Source: Herbaspirillum sp. meg3 (GTDB lineage Bacteria; Pseudomonadota; Gammaproteobacteria; Burkholderiales; Burkholderiaceae_D). Taken from it: a DNA stretch of 64,000 nucleotides. The notes under the pieces are model-generated. The model was given only the letters and a program-made list of their open reading frames with translations, did not search any database and had not been told where the DNA came from. The position numbers and the translations under genes are program-made. Every line of letters starts with the position of its first letter. Position 1 is the stretch's first letter. The stretch spans positions 2,604,001-2,668,000 of the forward strand of contig NZ_CP022736.1 in assembly GCF_002257565.1 (NCBI RefSeq), read 5' to 3'. This document shows positions 30,613-39,092 of this stretch, piece by piece.

Positions 30613-31206
30613 ATGAACAACAAAAGAATATTGCCGCCCATCGCTGCGCTGCACGCAAGAAGAAAAATCCGGTCGACACTGATCGCCACGCTTGCCGGAC
30701 TCGCCGCACTGAGCGCACTGACCGGTGTGCTGCCGGTGCAAGCCCGTGCACAGGACGCCAGCCATCACCTTGGCGCAGGAGCTTTCGTGTCCGATCAGCC
30801 GCTGCAGGAGCTGCTCAAGAAACGCCGTCCGAAAGGGCTGATTTACCTGGCGGTGCCGCAGGCGATCATGGTCGCCAGTGAAGGAGGTAACAAAAAGCCG
30901 AGTTGTTCGCCGCAGATCCAGTTGACCAATTCGTCTAATCAGACGCTGGAAGAGCTCGTCGTCGGCATCCGCTACAAGAAGGCGAGCAAGACCATCGGCA
31001 GCACCTTGTCGCGTTTTTATCTGATCAAGACCGGCAAGCAGGACGTGCACTTTTTCCCGAGCGTGCTGGACACCTCCGCTTGCGAAGAAACGACCGGCGA
31101 AGTTGAAGTCATCCAATGTCTGTACGACACCGGCGAGAGCTGCGCCCAAGACGTGCGGGCGTTGGAATATGGTGCAGTGCCGTTAAAAATTCAAGACAAG
31201 AAATAA
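30613..31206 (+). CDS. Small exported protein of unknown family
   Basis: A 197-residue protein starting MNNKRILPP, with GCGGAG about nine bases upstream of ATG 30613. An N-terminal region with two Arg residues, then a hydrophobic stretch (about 20-43) and an Ala-rich VQARAQDA cleavage site, predicts Sec export. The mature part has four cysteines (near SCSPQ, SACEE, QCLY and SCAQD), suggesting disulfides in the periplasm. A central beta-rich segment reads LTNSSNQTLEELVVGIRY. I do not recognise the family. It lies 13 bp after the thioesterase and before a tiny membrane protein and the exporter, so it is probably co-transcribed with them. A periplasmic role in export is guesswork. Confidence 0.65.
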   Translation: MNNKRILPPIAALHARRKIRSTLIATLAGLAALSALTGVLPVQARAQDASHHLGAGAFVSDQPLQELLKKRRPKGLIYLAVPQAIMVASEGGNKKPSCSPQIQLTNSSNQTLEELVVGIRYKKASKTIGSTLSRFYLIKTGKQDVHFFPSVLDTSACEETTGEVEVIQCLYDTGESCAQDVRALEYGAVPLKIQDKK

Positions 31207-31221
31207 CAAGGAGCCGTCATC

Positions 31222-31419
31222 ATGCCTATCGCATTTTTAATCTATGTCGTGTTGTGCCTGCTGGTTGCATTCATCGCGCGCAAAAGCAAGCTTGGATCGC
31301 TGCGCACGCTGGTGCTGGCGTTTTTGCTGACGCCGCTGGTGGCGTTTATTTACGTGTTGCTGTTCGCTGCCCTCGACGACAAGAGCAAGCCCTATTCACA
31401 CGAGCCGGTAGAGCGTTGA
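31222..31419 (+). CDS. 65-residue inner-membrane protein, unknown
   Basis: A small protein with two predicted membrane helices (about 2-16 and 27-50) joined by a basic loop ARKSKLGS, ending in a polar tail. AAGGAG at 31208-31213 lies eight bases before the ATG, so translation is well supported. It sits 15 bp after the exported protein and 4 bp before the ABC exporter, as in a tight operon. The family is not recognised. Small two-helix proteins like this often act as subunits or regulators of neighbouring transporters, but nothing in the sequence proves it here. Confidence 0.65.
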   Translation: MPIAFLIYVVLCLLVAFIARKSKLGSLRTLVLAFLLTPLVAFIYVLLFAALDDKSKPYSHEPVER

Positions 31420-31423
31420 TCTG

Positions 31424-33070
31424 ATGCGTCTGACCGAACTTCTTGTCCGCGATGCGCGGACTTCGCTGCAACGCCTCGGGCTGATGGCGCTCCTGGCCGG
31501 CGCGGCCAGCACCGGGATACTGGCGATCGTCAATTCTGCTGCCGCCTCGCAGAACGGCCACAGCAACCATCTGGTATCCGTCGCGCTCTATGGCATCGCC
31601 TTGCTGGTGTATATCTTCAGCCAGCGCTATGTCTTGCAGACGACCACCGACGAAGTTGAGCGGATCGTCGACGAGCGTCGCCGCAGCCTGATCCGCAAAT
31701 TGGCCGACTGTGAATTGCTGGGGGTCGAAAAGATCGGCCACGGCGCGATTTTTTCCGCCATCAACGCCGATACACAGACCATCTCGCAGACCGCCGGCAG
31801 CCTGATCCTTGGCGTCCAGGCGGTGATGATGATCTTCTGGACCACGATCTACATTGCGACCTTGTCGCTGCCTGCACTGGCGCTGGTGGCCGTGGTGCTA
31901 CTGGTGGCGGCACGCCTGTACCGCAAGCGCGGTGAACGCGCCGGCATCGACTTGCGGCGCGCTCACGAAGAAGTGGTCGCCCTGCATGAAATGGTCGAAG
32001 GGCTGCTGGCCGGTTTCAAGGAAGTGAAGTTGTCCAGCCGCCGTGCCGCCGAGTTGTTGCAAGATGCTGTCATGGTGTCCGGCAGAACGGCATTCTTCCG
32101 CTCCCTGGCGCAGCGCGCGCTGGGTGTGAATTTCGTTTTTTCGCAAGTTGCCATCTTCATCTTGCTGGGCACCCTGGTCTTTATCTTGCCCGCATTGAGC
32201 ACCACCTTCGCCGACAGCACGGTCAAGGTGCTCACGGCAGTGCTGTTTTTGGTTGGCCCTGTGTCCGGTGTGATTTCTGCTGCACCGCAGATCACGGTGG
32301 CCAATGCCGCAGCAGAGAACCTGTTGAAACTGGAAAAACTGTTTGACGAGAACGTCGAAAAAGGCATCGTCGCCGACGACGCGCGAGAAGTCTCTGCAGC
32401 GGTATTTTCAGATTTCAGCACCATCGACTTGCGGCATCTGACCTTTGCGCGAGGCGAGGGCAGCGAACGCTTTGTGGTCGGCCCGATCGACCTGAGCATA
32501 CGGCGCGGCGAAACCTTGTTCATTACCGGCGGCAACGGCTCCGGCAAGACGACTTTCATCAAGATGCTGACCGGCCTGTATCAGGCGGATTCCGGTGAGA
32601 TCCTGGTTGACGGCAGGCTGGTGGGCAGGGCCGACATGCAGCGCTATCGCGACATCTTCGGTGCGGTGTTTTCGGATTTTCATCTGTTCCCGACGCTGTA
32701 TGGCGTCGAACGCATCGACCGTGAGCGCGCGGCCAGCCTGATCGACGAAATGGAAGTCGAAAACAAGGCGCATCTGGACGGCCGCCGCTTTTCCACCGTC
32801 GATCTTTCGACCGGGCAGCGCAAGCGACTCGCCCTGGTGGCAACACAGCTGGAAAATCCGCCGATCATGGTGCTCGACGAATGGGCCGCCGATCAGGATC
32901 CGCATTTTCGCGCCAAGTTCTACCAGCTTGTCTTGCCGCGCCTGCGCGCCGCCGGCATCACCGTCATCGCGATTACCCACGACGACAAATATTTTCATCA
33001 CGCCGACCGCCGCCTCCACCTTGAGGACGGCCGCGTTACCAGTATCTCCAGCAAGGGAGCCGCAGCATGA
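31424..33070 (+). CDS. Cyclic-peptide exporter, PvdE/SyrD-type ABC transporter
   Basis: A 548-residue fused half-transporter: six predicted helices in about residues 1-310, then an ATPase with GGNGSGKTT, LSTGQRKRLAL, IMVLDEWAADQDP and an H-loop in THDDKYF. It shares SDFHLF, DEWAADQDP and HDDKYF with the exporter at 625-2307 and is clearly its paralogue. Its place inside the NRPS-PKS cluster makes it the likely exporter of the assembled peptide across the inner membrane, working as a homodimer. It overlaps the SPFH gene by four bases (ATGA), so the two should be translationally coupled. Confidence 0.9.
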   Translation: MRLTELLVRDARTSLQRLGLMALLAGAASTGILAIVNSAAASQNGHSNHLVSVALYGIALLVYIFSQRYVLQTTTDEVERIVDERRRSLIRKLADCELLGVEKIGHGAIFSAINADTQTISQTAGSLILGVQAVMMIFWTTIYIATLSLPALALVAVVLLVAARLYRKRGERAGIDLRRAHEEVVALHEMVEGLLAGFKEVKLSSRRAAELLQDAVMVSGRTAFFRSLAQRALGVNFVFSQVAIFILLGTLVFILPALSTTFADSTVKVLTAVLFLVGPVSGVISAAPQITVANAAAENLLKLEKLFDENVEKGIVADDAREVSAAVFSDFSTIDLRHLTFARGEGSERFVVGPIDLSIRRGETLFITGGNGSGKTTFIKMLTGLYQADSGEILVDGRLVGRADMQRYRDIFGAVFSDFHLFPTLYGVERIDRERAASLIDEMEVENKAHLDGRRFSTVDLSTGQRKRLALVATQLENPPIMVLDEWAADQDPHFRAKFYQLVLPRLRAAGITVIAITHDDKYFHHADRRLHLEDGRVTSISSKGAAA

Positions 33071-34233
33071 GCACCATCGAAGAATTCCACCCTCCAGTTG
33101 CATCCCCCTGGCAGAGATTGCGCCGGCGCTTGCAGTTTTTCAGCAACGACCTGCTGATTGTGGGAGTCATCCTTGTGGTGTTGCTGGCGTTCCTGCTGCC
33201 GTCGATGATCGTCACGATCCCGGCCGGTCATCTCGGTGTGTTGTGGAAACGCTTCGGCGGCGGCACCGTGATCGACCATGTCGAGAAGGAAGGCACGCAT
33301 CTTATGTTGCCGTGGGATGAGATGTACATCTACGACGCGCGCCTGCAGAGCGTGGAACGCGAATTCGAAGTCCTGTCGTCCGACGGCCTGAAGCTGATGG
33401 CGACCCTGGCCTGGCGCTTCCGCGTGATCCCCGAATACCTCGGCGAGCTGCATAAATACGCCGGTCCGGATTACGCTGAGACGCTGCTGGGCCAGTCGGT
33501 CGGCGCCCGCGCCCGTGACGTGATTGCGATCTATCGTCCGGAAGATATCTACACCAGCCATCGCCTGGAAATCCAGAACCAGATATCGGAATCAGTGCGC
33601 TATGACATCAAGAATCGCTTCAACACGGAACTGCGCTCCGGCCAGAACTGGATCCTGATCGAAGACGTGCTGGTCAAACGCATCGTGCTGCCGGCCGGCG
33701 TAGAAGATGCCATCGTGCGCAAGAACGTGGCGCGCCACGAGGTCGAACAATATGCCCTGATTGTCGAAAAGGAACAGCAGGAGAGCGAACGCAAGCGGGT
33801 GGAAGCGCTCGGCATCCGCAACTTCCAGGAAATCATCAGCGGCGGCATGTCGGATGCCTACCTGCGCTGGCGCGGCATCGAAGCGACGCTGGAGCTGGCC
33901 CGGTCAGAAAACGCCAAGGTGGTCGTGATCGGCAACGACAAGACCGGCGGCTTGCCGTTAATTTCGATCAACGGCGATGGCGTACCGCAAGACAAAAAGG
34001 ACACCAAGAACAAGCCTGCTATGCCGCGCGCTGATCTGGGCAAGGGCGACACCGGACTTGAGCTGAAATCCGGAACTCTCACCGGCAAGGGGGCGGGACC
34101 GATAGAGAAGCTCTCTTCGCTAAAGCCTGAACCTGCCGCCGGAAAACCGGCCGCGCCGATCCCCGACTTGCAGGCGCGAGAAACCCATCGCAAGGAGCAA
34201 CGTCCTTCGCTCGACCATCCTCCATTGCGCTAG
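33067..34233 (+). CDS. SPFH/band 7 (prohibitin-like) membrane protein
   Basis: A 388-residue protein with one N-terminal membrane helix (about 28-50), then an SPFH domain (about 50-235) opening VTIPAGHLGVLWKRFGGG. A Glu/Lys/Arg-rich helical segment (about 235-265, EKEQQESERKRVEALG) is likely coiled coil. The C-terminal 80 residues are low-complexity, rich in Lys, Pro and Gly. SPFH proteins oligomerise into large membrane rings that organise microdomains and often control proteases. The four-base overlap with the exporter suggests that they work together, for example as a membrane scaffold, but this is not a usual partner in NRPS clusters. The region after the stop is short, with the next gene converging. 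Confidence 0.83.
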   Translation: MSTIEEFHPPVASPWQRLRRRLQFFSNDLLIVGVILVVLLAFLLPSMIVTIPAGHLGVLWKRFGGGTVIDHVEKEGTHLMLPWDEMYIYDARLQSVEREFEVLSSDGLKLMATLAWRFRVIPEYLGELHKYAGPDYAETLLGQSVGARARDVIAIYRPEDIYTSHRLEIQNQISESVRYDIKNRFNTELRSGQNWILIEDVLVKRIVLPAGVEDAIVRKNVARHEVEQYALIVEKEQQESERKRVEALGIRNFQEIISGGMSDAYLRWRGIEATLELARSENAKVVVIGNDKTGGLPLISINGDGVPQDKKDTKNKPAMPRADLGKGDTGLELKSGTLTGKGAGPIEKLSSLKPEPAAGKPAAPIPDLQARETHRKEQRPSLDHPPLR

Positions 34234-34236
34234 GCT

Positions 34237-34252
34237 ACCCGGGACGCCGGGT
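34237..34252. terminator. Short GC hairpin between convergent genes
   Basis: ACCCGG-GACG-CCGGGT lies between the convergent SPFH and DUF697 stop codons. It has no T-run, so a terminator role is only possible. Confidence 0.3.
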
Positions 34253-34692
34253 CAGGCCCTCATTTCAGACAATGAGAGCTTGATTTCGGCAGGCGAGGGC
34301 AGGTCAATGCGTCCGGTGGCGATCAGGCGCTCCAGCAGTACTTCACCGAGGACGTAGGTATACGCCGCGCTCAGACCCGCCGATGGCAGGGTGCCGGCAA
34401 AGTAACTGGCGAAAGAGAGATAGCGCAGTGCCGTCGCGCTGATGCTGCCGGGCGAAAAGCCTCCGAGGACGCCGGTAATGACGTCGCGCGCCGCGCCACG
34501 ACTAAATTCGGCATCGTAAATTCCACACAGCTTCTTCGCCATCCTGATCTGTACCGACATCGCCGCGGCCATGTCGAGCAAAGGCACGGGAATGACCATG
34601 CTCACGCCGGCCATGGACGTGTGCCGGACGATCACATCCTGCGCGTGCAAGCGACGCAATCCGGCTTTGGTGATGGGGGTGGGCGCATGCAT
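34252..34692 (-). CDS. Second DUF697-family protein
   Basis: A 146-residue protein with an IPVPLLDMAAAMSVQIRM segment matching the DUF697 core of the 29094-29669 protein (IPIPGLDLIALTGVQLSL), followed by the hydrophobic stretches FASYFAGTLPSAGLSAAYTYVLGEV. It lacks the acidic leader and Lys-rich tail of that paralogue. GAGGAGA lies five bases before the ATG. It follows the phosphopantetheinyl transferase by 25 bp on the same strand and is probably co-transcribed with it. The function is unknown. Its presence at both ends of the accessory block ties this family to the cluster. Confidence 0.65.
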   Translation of the reverse strand: MHAPTPITKAGLRRLHAQDVIVRHTSMAGVSMVIPVPLLDMAAAMSVQIRMAKKLCGIYDAEFSRGAARDVITGVLGGFSPGSISATALRYLSFASYFAGTLPSAGLSAAYTYVLGEVLLERLIATGRIDLPSPAEIKLSLSEMRA

Positions 34693-34717
34693 GTTGTCTC
34701 CTCTGGATGGTGGCCGA

Positions 34718-35491
34718 TCACACCGATCCGGTGCCGATGTTCAGTTGCCAGATGCGTATCTGGCGGCAGTCGCCATGAGCGGAAACCGCACCGACATGAT
34801 CGGGCGTAGGCGGCAGATCGACGCAATGCCAATTCGGCAACGCCGTGCCGGGTGGGGCATGCCTGAGCCAGTCGATCGCGCCGATGCCGCAGTCCACGGC
34901 GTAAGAGTCCAGCGGCAGCGACAAGCCGCGTCCGACGGCCTTTGCCACCGCCTCCTTGCGGCTCCAGCAACGCATCATCGCCTGAGGCGCATCGGTTGCA
35001 TCGCGTATCGATTGCCGTTCCTGCGGATGGAACGACGCCGCGATGTCGGTAAAATCGACGGGCGCCTGCGCGGACTCGATATCGATCCCGATCTCGCAAT
35101 CGCGTGCCAGCGCCAGCCACACCTGCATCCCCGAATGGCTGATATTGCCCTGTAGCGAGGCGCCGGGAAAGACCGGTTTTCCCCAGGGATTGAGGTCGAA
35201 TTCCTGTATGCCGCGCATGACGCCGTAAGCAAGCGCAGCTCGGCGCAGCAGGGCGCGCCCATACAAATGCCTTAGCGCATCGTCGGCGTGCAGGAAACGT
35301 CCGGCGCGCTCTTGCTCCGACGCAGTCGTATAGTCATGGCAGCAATCCGGTATCGCCGCAGACAGCGCCGGCGCCAGCGTGACGCCGATACACAGCGCGG
35401 CATGGGAAGGCAGTACGGGAAACGCAATTTCCAACGCAGCCTGCGCGGAAAGTACTGCCGGAGGAATCATCTGCAAATCAGGTGCGGCCAT
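34718..35491 (-). CDS. 4'-phosphopantetheinyl transferase, Sfp type
   Basis: A 257-residue enzyme that attaches the phosphopantetheine arm of CoA to the Ser of carrier domains. Visible motifs are ISHSG (117-121), the Mg-binding GIDIE (135-139) and WSRKEAVAKAVGRGL (from 176, with Lys179-Glu180). The length fits Sfp-type enzymes of secondary metabolism. All six carrier domains of the neighbouring megasynthases need such an enzyme, so it is almost certainly their activator. It is encoded on the opposite strand and diverges from metA. No ribosome-binding site stands out before ATG 35491. Confidence 0.92.
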   Translation of the reverse strand: MAAPDLQMIPPAVLSAQAALEIAFPVLPSHAALCIGVTLAPALSAAIPDCCHDYTTASEQERAGRFLHADDALRHLYGRALLRRAALAYGVMRGIQEFDLNPWGKPVFPGASLQGNISHSGMQVWLALARDCEIGIDIESAQAPVDFTDIAASFHPQERQSIRDATDAPQAMMRCWSRKEAVAKAVGRGLSLPLDSYAVDCGIGAIDWLRHAPPGTALPNWHCVDLPPTPDHVGAVSAHGDCRQIRIWQLNIGTGSV

Positions 35492-35661
35492 GGTGAATCG
35501 TTTGGATTGTCGGTCTGGTTGAACAAAGATGACGTCATTGCATTGAGCCGACAGTGTATGCGCTGGGAAGACTGCCGGACGGCTTTTTAAAAGGTGAGAC
35601 GCACGGTATAGCCGCTAAAAATACCGATGATACTATGCCCGATAAAAGACATCGGACGCCC

Positions 35662-36585
35662 ATGCCCATCAAAATTCCCAAAGGTTTGCCTGCACTATCC
35701 GCGCTAGAAATGGAAGGTGTCATGGTGACAGACGAGGAGGGCCCGGCAGTTCAGTCTCACCGGCCGTTGCGCATCGGTTTGCTGAACCTCATGCCCAACA
35801 AGATCAATACCGAAATCCAAATTGCCCGCCTGCTGGGCGCCACGCCATTGCAGGTCGAACTGACTCTCATCAAGACTTCCAGTTACGTCCCCAGGAACAT
35901 ATCAGGAGAACATCTTGCGTCGTTTTACCGCGACTGGAGCGACGTCAAGGAACAGAAATTCGACGGCTTCATCATTACCGGCGCACCGATAGAAAAGATG
36001 CCTTTTGAAGAGGTTGCTTACTGGGACGAACTTACGCATATCTTCCGATGGACTCAAACCAACGTCCACAGTTGCCTCAACATCTGTTGGGGAGCCCAGG
36101 CGGCGATGCATTATTTTCACGGCATGCCGAGATATTTACTGAGTGAAAAAGCGTTTGGCGTATTCAGTCACTGCGGACTGGATAGCGGCTCGCCGTACCT
36201 GAAAGGCTTGCCCGACGATTTTTACATTCCGGTATCGCGCTGGATGGAAATGCGGCGCGCCGACATTCCACCCGACAGCGGGATATCCGTCCTGATCGAC
36301 TCGTTGGAGACGGGACTTTGTCTGCTCAACGATCCGCGACACCACGCGCTTCACATTTTCAATCACATCGAATATGACTCGACCACGCTTGCCGACGAAT
36401 ATTTCCGCGACCGGGACGCGGGAAGAAGCATTCATCTCCCACGTAACTATTTTCCAGGAGACTGTGAAACCAAACCTCCCAGAAACCAGTGGCGTGGCCA
36501 TGCGCATCTGTTGTTCGGTAACTGGATCAACCAGATTTTTCAAACGGCACCGGCAGATCCGCTCACTATTGGCTGCGATCGATAA
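35662..36585 (+). CDS. metA: Homoserine O-acyltransferase, probably acetyl-CoA-using
   Basis: This 307-residue enzyme catalyses the first committed step from homoserine to methionine. The catalytic Cys142 (NICWGAQ), His235 and Glu237 (HIEYD) are all at the E. coli MetA positions. Residue 111 is Glu in TGAPIEKMPFEEV. In this family Glu111 is associated with acetyl-CoA and Gly111 with succinyl-CoA, so acetylation is predicted despite the usual succinyltransferase name. ATG 35662 gives the conserved start MPIKIPKGLPA; the frame is open from 35554. Inverted CCGATG/CATCGG arms at 35624-35629 and 35650-35655 end six bases before the start and could affect initiation. It appears unrelated to the adjacent peptide cluster. 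Confidence 0.93.
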   Translation: MPIKIPKGLPALSALEMEGVMVTDEEGPAVQSHRPLRIGLLNLMPNKINTEIQIARLLGATPLQVELTLIKTSSYVPRNISGEHLASFYRDWSDVKEQKFDGFIITGAPIEKMPFEEVAYWDELTHIFRWTQTNVHSCLNICWGAQAAMHYFHGMPRYLLSEKAFGVFSHCGLDSGSPYLKGLPDDFYIPVSRWMEMRRADIPPDSGISVLIDSLETGLCLLNDPRHHALHIFNHIEYDSTTLADEYFRDRDAGRSIHLPRNYFPGDCETKPPRNQWRGHAHLLFGNWINQIFQTAPADPLTIGCDR

Positions 36586-36974
36586 AACTGTGAGAGGGGT
36601 AAGTCTGCAAGCCGATCAACAAGAGAGCTTTTGCAGCGCTCTTACATAAATATATCGGCCTTCAAATACCCGCGAATCTTTACTGCATCTATACTTTCAT
36701 TTCGATAGCCGATAGTTTTAGGTAAATTCGGCTTAAACGAGAAACTTTCAAAAGAATCAATATTTACGTAATCATGTCGGTTTTTCGTGGGCGCTATTTG
36801 ATTTACCTAACCATAGTGGTTTATGGTCATATGCGCCCTTTATTTCGACCAAGCAGAGTCGAAATTCACGGAAATTTAAGATGGGGATCATCGAGATTGG
36901 TTCTTTTGGACACCGTGACCTTGCGTCCGACTCGTGGTCGATAGAATTGCGCAATCTTCATCAGCAGCACCGCG
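36586..36974. other. AT-rich convergent intergenic region
   Basis: About 390 bp between metA and the convergent M50 gene. No credible gene is seen. It is clearly AT-rich and contains the hairpin annotated at 36789-36838. Confidence 0.5.
36789..36838. terminator. Large hairpin, likely bidirectional terminator
   Basis: Outer arms GGGCGC and GCGCCC enclose inner arms ACCATA and TATGGT around GTGGTT. On the plus strand CTTTATTT follows, and on the minus strand ACGAAAAA. It sits between two convergent genes. Confidence 0.5.
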
Positions 36975-39077
36975 CTAGAATCCCGCTTCGCGCCAGAATA
37001 CCGCGACGGCAGTCTTGAGAAAACGCAATCCCGGCGCTTCCCAGCGGGCGGCAAAGGTGACCCGGCCGCGCCAGCTGTGCTGCGCGATGGCATCATCGCC
37101 GTTGACGCTCAAGACCACGCGATAGACCGCGCGCTCCGGATAGAGCACACCTCTTTTTTCGCGGACGGCGATGTGGCCGCCGTAAGTGCTGGCCAGCGGC
37201 GCTTCGCTGAGCGTCGGGCTGGCGTTCTTGTCGATGCTCAACAAGCTAAGGTGCAGGTCGGGGCCGGCCAGTCCATCGGCGATGAAGAGTGCACGGTCGC
37301 CCGCCGCGAGGCGATGGATGTCGTCTTCGTCCACATAGGTCACGACCTGCCAGGGGCCATCGCCAATCACCCGGCCCAACGATTCTCCCTGGCTGAGCCA
37401 CTGGCCCGGCTGCAGGTCAGGGTCCAGGTCTTCCAGCTTGCCGGGGTAGGGCGCGACCGGCTGGTAGCGCTTGCGATCCGCCTCCACTGTCGCTTGTTCG
37501 GCTTCGGTGGAGGACAGTTGATCGTTGAGCAGTTGCCAGTTCTTGCGTGCGTCATTATCGAAACTGGCCGCGTTTGATTGCCAGGAAAGCTGTTGCTGAC
37601 GCGCTTCGTTGAGCTGATTGCGCCGTATCAGGTCAGGCGAGTTCATAAGCATCAATGGTGCATCGGCGGCGACCCTGCTGCCGTTGACCAAGGGCAGTGT
37701 GCCGATCTGCGCGTGCGCGGGGGCATAGAGTTCCAGCTGATGCACCGGTTGCAGCAAGCCGGAGGTCGTAATGCGGGTCGGCCAGGGCAGCACGAACAGC
37801 AGCAGCAGGACGGCGGCGATGGCAGCGCTGCGCCGATAGCGTCCCTGGCGACGAATCTGCGGCCAGCGTTTGCGCCACTCCAGCAGCTCAAGTCGCAACG
37901 GCAGCAGCACGAACCAGCCGATTTCAATCATGAACAGGAAGATCCCGGCGGCTTTGATGAAGAAGTGATACACCAGTGCCGCGACTCCCAGGAATACTGT
38001 CAGGCGATAGATCCACACCACCCAGGCGAACCAGACCAGCCCTTTGTGCAGGCGCCGCGGCAGATGTTCCGGCACCGGTTCGTTGATGGCGAACAGGCGT
38101 TCGCGCAAATCCCAGCGAGCCAGCGCGAAGGCCCGGCTGTGCAGGTTGGGCAATTGCAGATAGTCGGACAACAGGAAGTAACCGTCGAAGCGCATGAATG
38201 GACTGGCATTGACCAGTACCGTCGTGATCCAGGTGGTAGTCGAGAGCAGGAAGGCGATCGCGCGCGGTACGCCATCCGGGAGAACCACCCAGGCCAGCGT
38301 GGCCCAGGCGGCGATGATCAGTTCGGTAGCGATGCCTGCACCGGCCACTTGCAGACGCTGGCTGCGCCGGCGCAGTTTCCAGACTTCATTGGTGTCAGTG
38401 TAGGCAACCGGCCACAGCACCAGCAGTGCCACGCCCATGCTCGGCACCCGGCAGCCGTGGCGTTTGGCGGTGAAGCCATGTCCCAACTCGTGCAGTGTCT
38501 TGATCGTGATCAGGGTGGCGCTGTAGGCAGCCACGCCTTGCCAGGTGAAATGGTCCACCAGGGTGCCGGCGAACTGCTCCCACTGCCGGTACACCCCCAA
38601 CAAGCCGAGCATGGCAGCGGCCACAGTCAGCTGGAAGAACAGTTTGCTATAGAAAAAAGCCAGGCGCGGGCTCCAGCGTGAGAGCCAGCGATCAGGGTGT
38701 ACCAGCGGCAGGCGCAGGAACAGGTAGTTATGCAACAGCCACTGCCCGAAGCCTTTGCGCTGGCTGCCGCGTTGCGCGGCCAGTATCGGCGCGGAGCCGT
38801 CCGCCGGACGCAGCAACTGGTTTTGCAGCAAAAAATGCGCCAGTGCTTCCACTTCTTCCGCGTCGATCTGCAAGGCGGTTTGCGCATTCACCTCGGTGGC
38901 GATCGCTACCGGCTGCCCGAGTGTCCAGCGGCTGAGGATTTCGAAGCCGCTCCAGTCGATCTGAAAAAACAGGTTGCGCACCGGGTCCTGCAAGGTCCAG
39001 CTGGGCTGGCCGTCGGCCAACGGCGGGCCGGGCAGCAATGCCAGTTCTTCACGCAGCGGGGGAAGTGCAGCAATCAT
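36975..39077 (-). CDS. M50 site-2-protease-like membrane protein fused to a HlyD-type domain
   Basis: A 700-residue protein. About residues 30-95 resemble a PqqD-like winged-helix recognition element. A polytopic M50 region follows, with HELGH (His196-Glu197...His200) and the second metal/active-site motif NASPFMRFDGY (about 290-300). The C-terminal part (about 420-700) has one more membrane helix and then a lipoyl/HlyD-like adaptor domain with a coiled-coil hairpin (about 485-530). Both catalytic motifs are intact, so protease activity is possible. It is the last gene of a seven-gene minus-strand block and follows the HlyD-type adaptor by 15 bp. The context suggests it handles or exports the giant DUF4347 protein encoded just upstream. 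Confidence 0.82.
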   Translation of the reverse strand: MIAALPPLREELALLPGPPLADGQPSWTLQDPVRNLFFQIDWSGFEILSRWTLGQPVAIATEVNAQTALQIDAEEVEALAHFLLQNQLLRPADGSAPILAAQRGSQRKGFGQWLLHNYLFLRLPLVHPDRWLSRWSPRLAFFYSKLFFQLTVAAAMLGLLGVYRQWEQFAGTLVDHFTWQGVAAYSATLITIKTLHELGHGFTAKRHGCRVPSMGVALLVLWPVAYTDTNEVWKLRRRSQRLQVAGAGIATELIIAAWATLAWVVLPDGVPRAIAFLLSTTTWITTVLVNASPFMRFDGYFLLSDYLQLPNLHSRAFALARWDLRERLFAINEPVPEHLPRRLHKGLVWFAWVVWIYRLTVFLGVAALVYHFFIKAAGIFLFMIEIGWFVLLPLRLELLEWRKRWPQIRRQGRYRRSAAIAAVLLLLFVLPWPTRITTSGLLQPVHQLELYAPAHAQIGTLPLVNGSRVAADAPLMLMNSPDLIRRNQLNEARQQQLSWQSNAASFDNDARKNWQLLNDQLSSTEAEQATVEADRKRYQPVAPYPGKLEDLDPDLQPGQWLSQGESLGRVIGDGPWQVVTYVDEDDIHRLAAGDRALFIADGLAGPDLHLSLLSIDKNASPTLSEAPLASTYGGHIAVREKRGVLYPERAVYRVVLSVNGDDAIAQHSWRGRVTFAARWEAPGLRFLKTAVAVFWREAGF

Positions 39078-39092
39078 CGGGGCGCCTCAATC

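Noticed and set aside
35492..35661. SAM riboswitch upstream of metA
   Set aside because: No SAM-I or SAM-II core sequence or matching helices could be found in the 170-bp leader; only a small CCGATG/CATCGG dyad is present.
37578..38681. Plus-strand open frame of 367 codons
   Set aside because: It is antisense to the M50-HlyD gene, has shadow-like composition rich in Gln/His/Arg, and shows no motif or ribosome-binding site.
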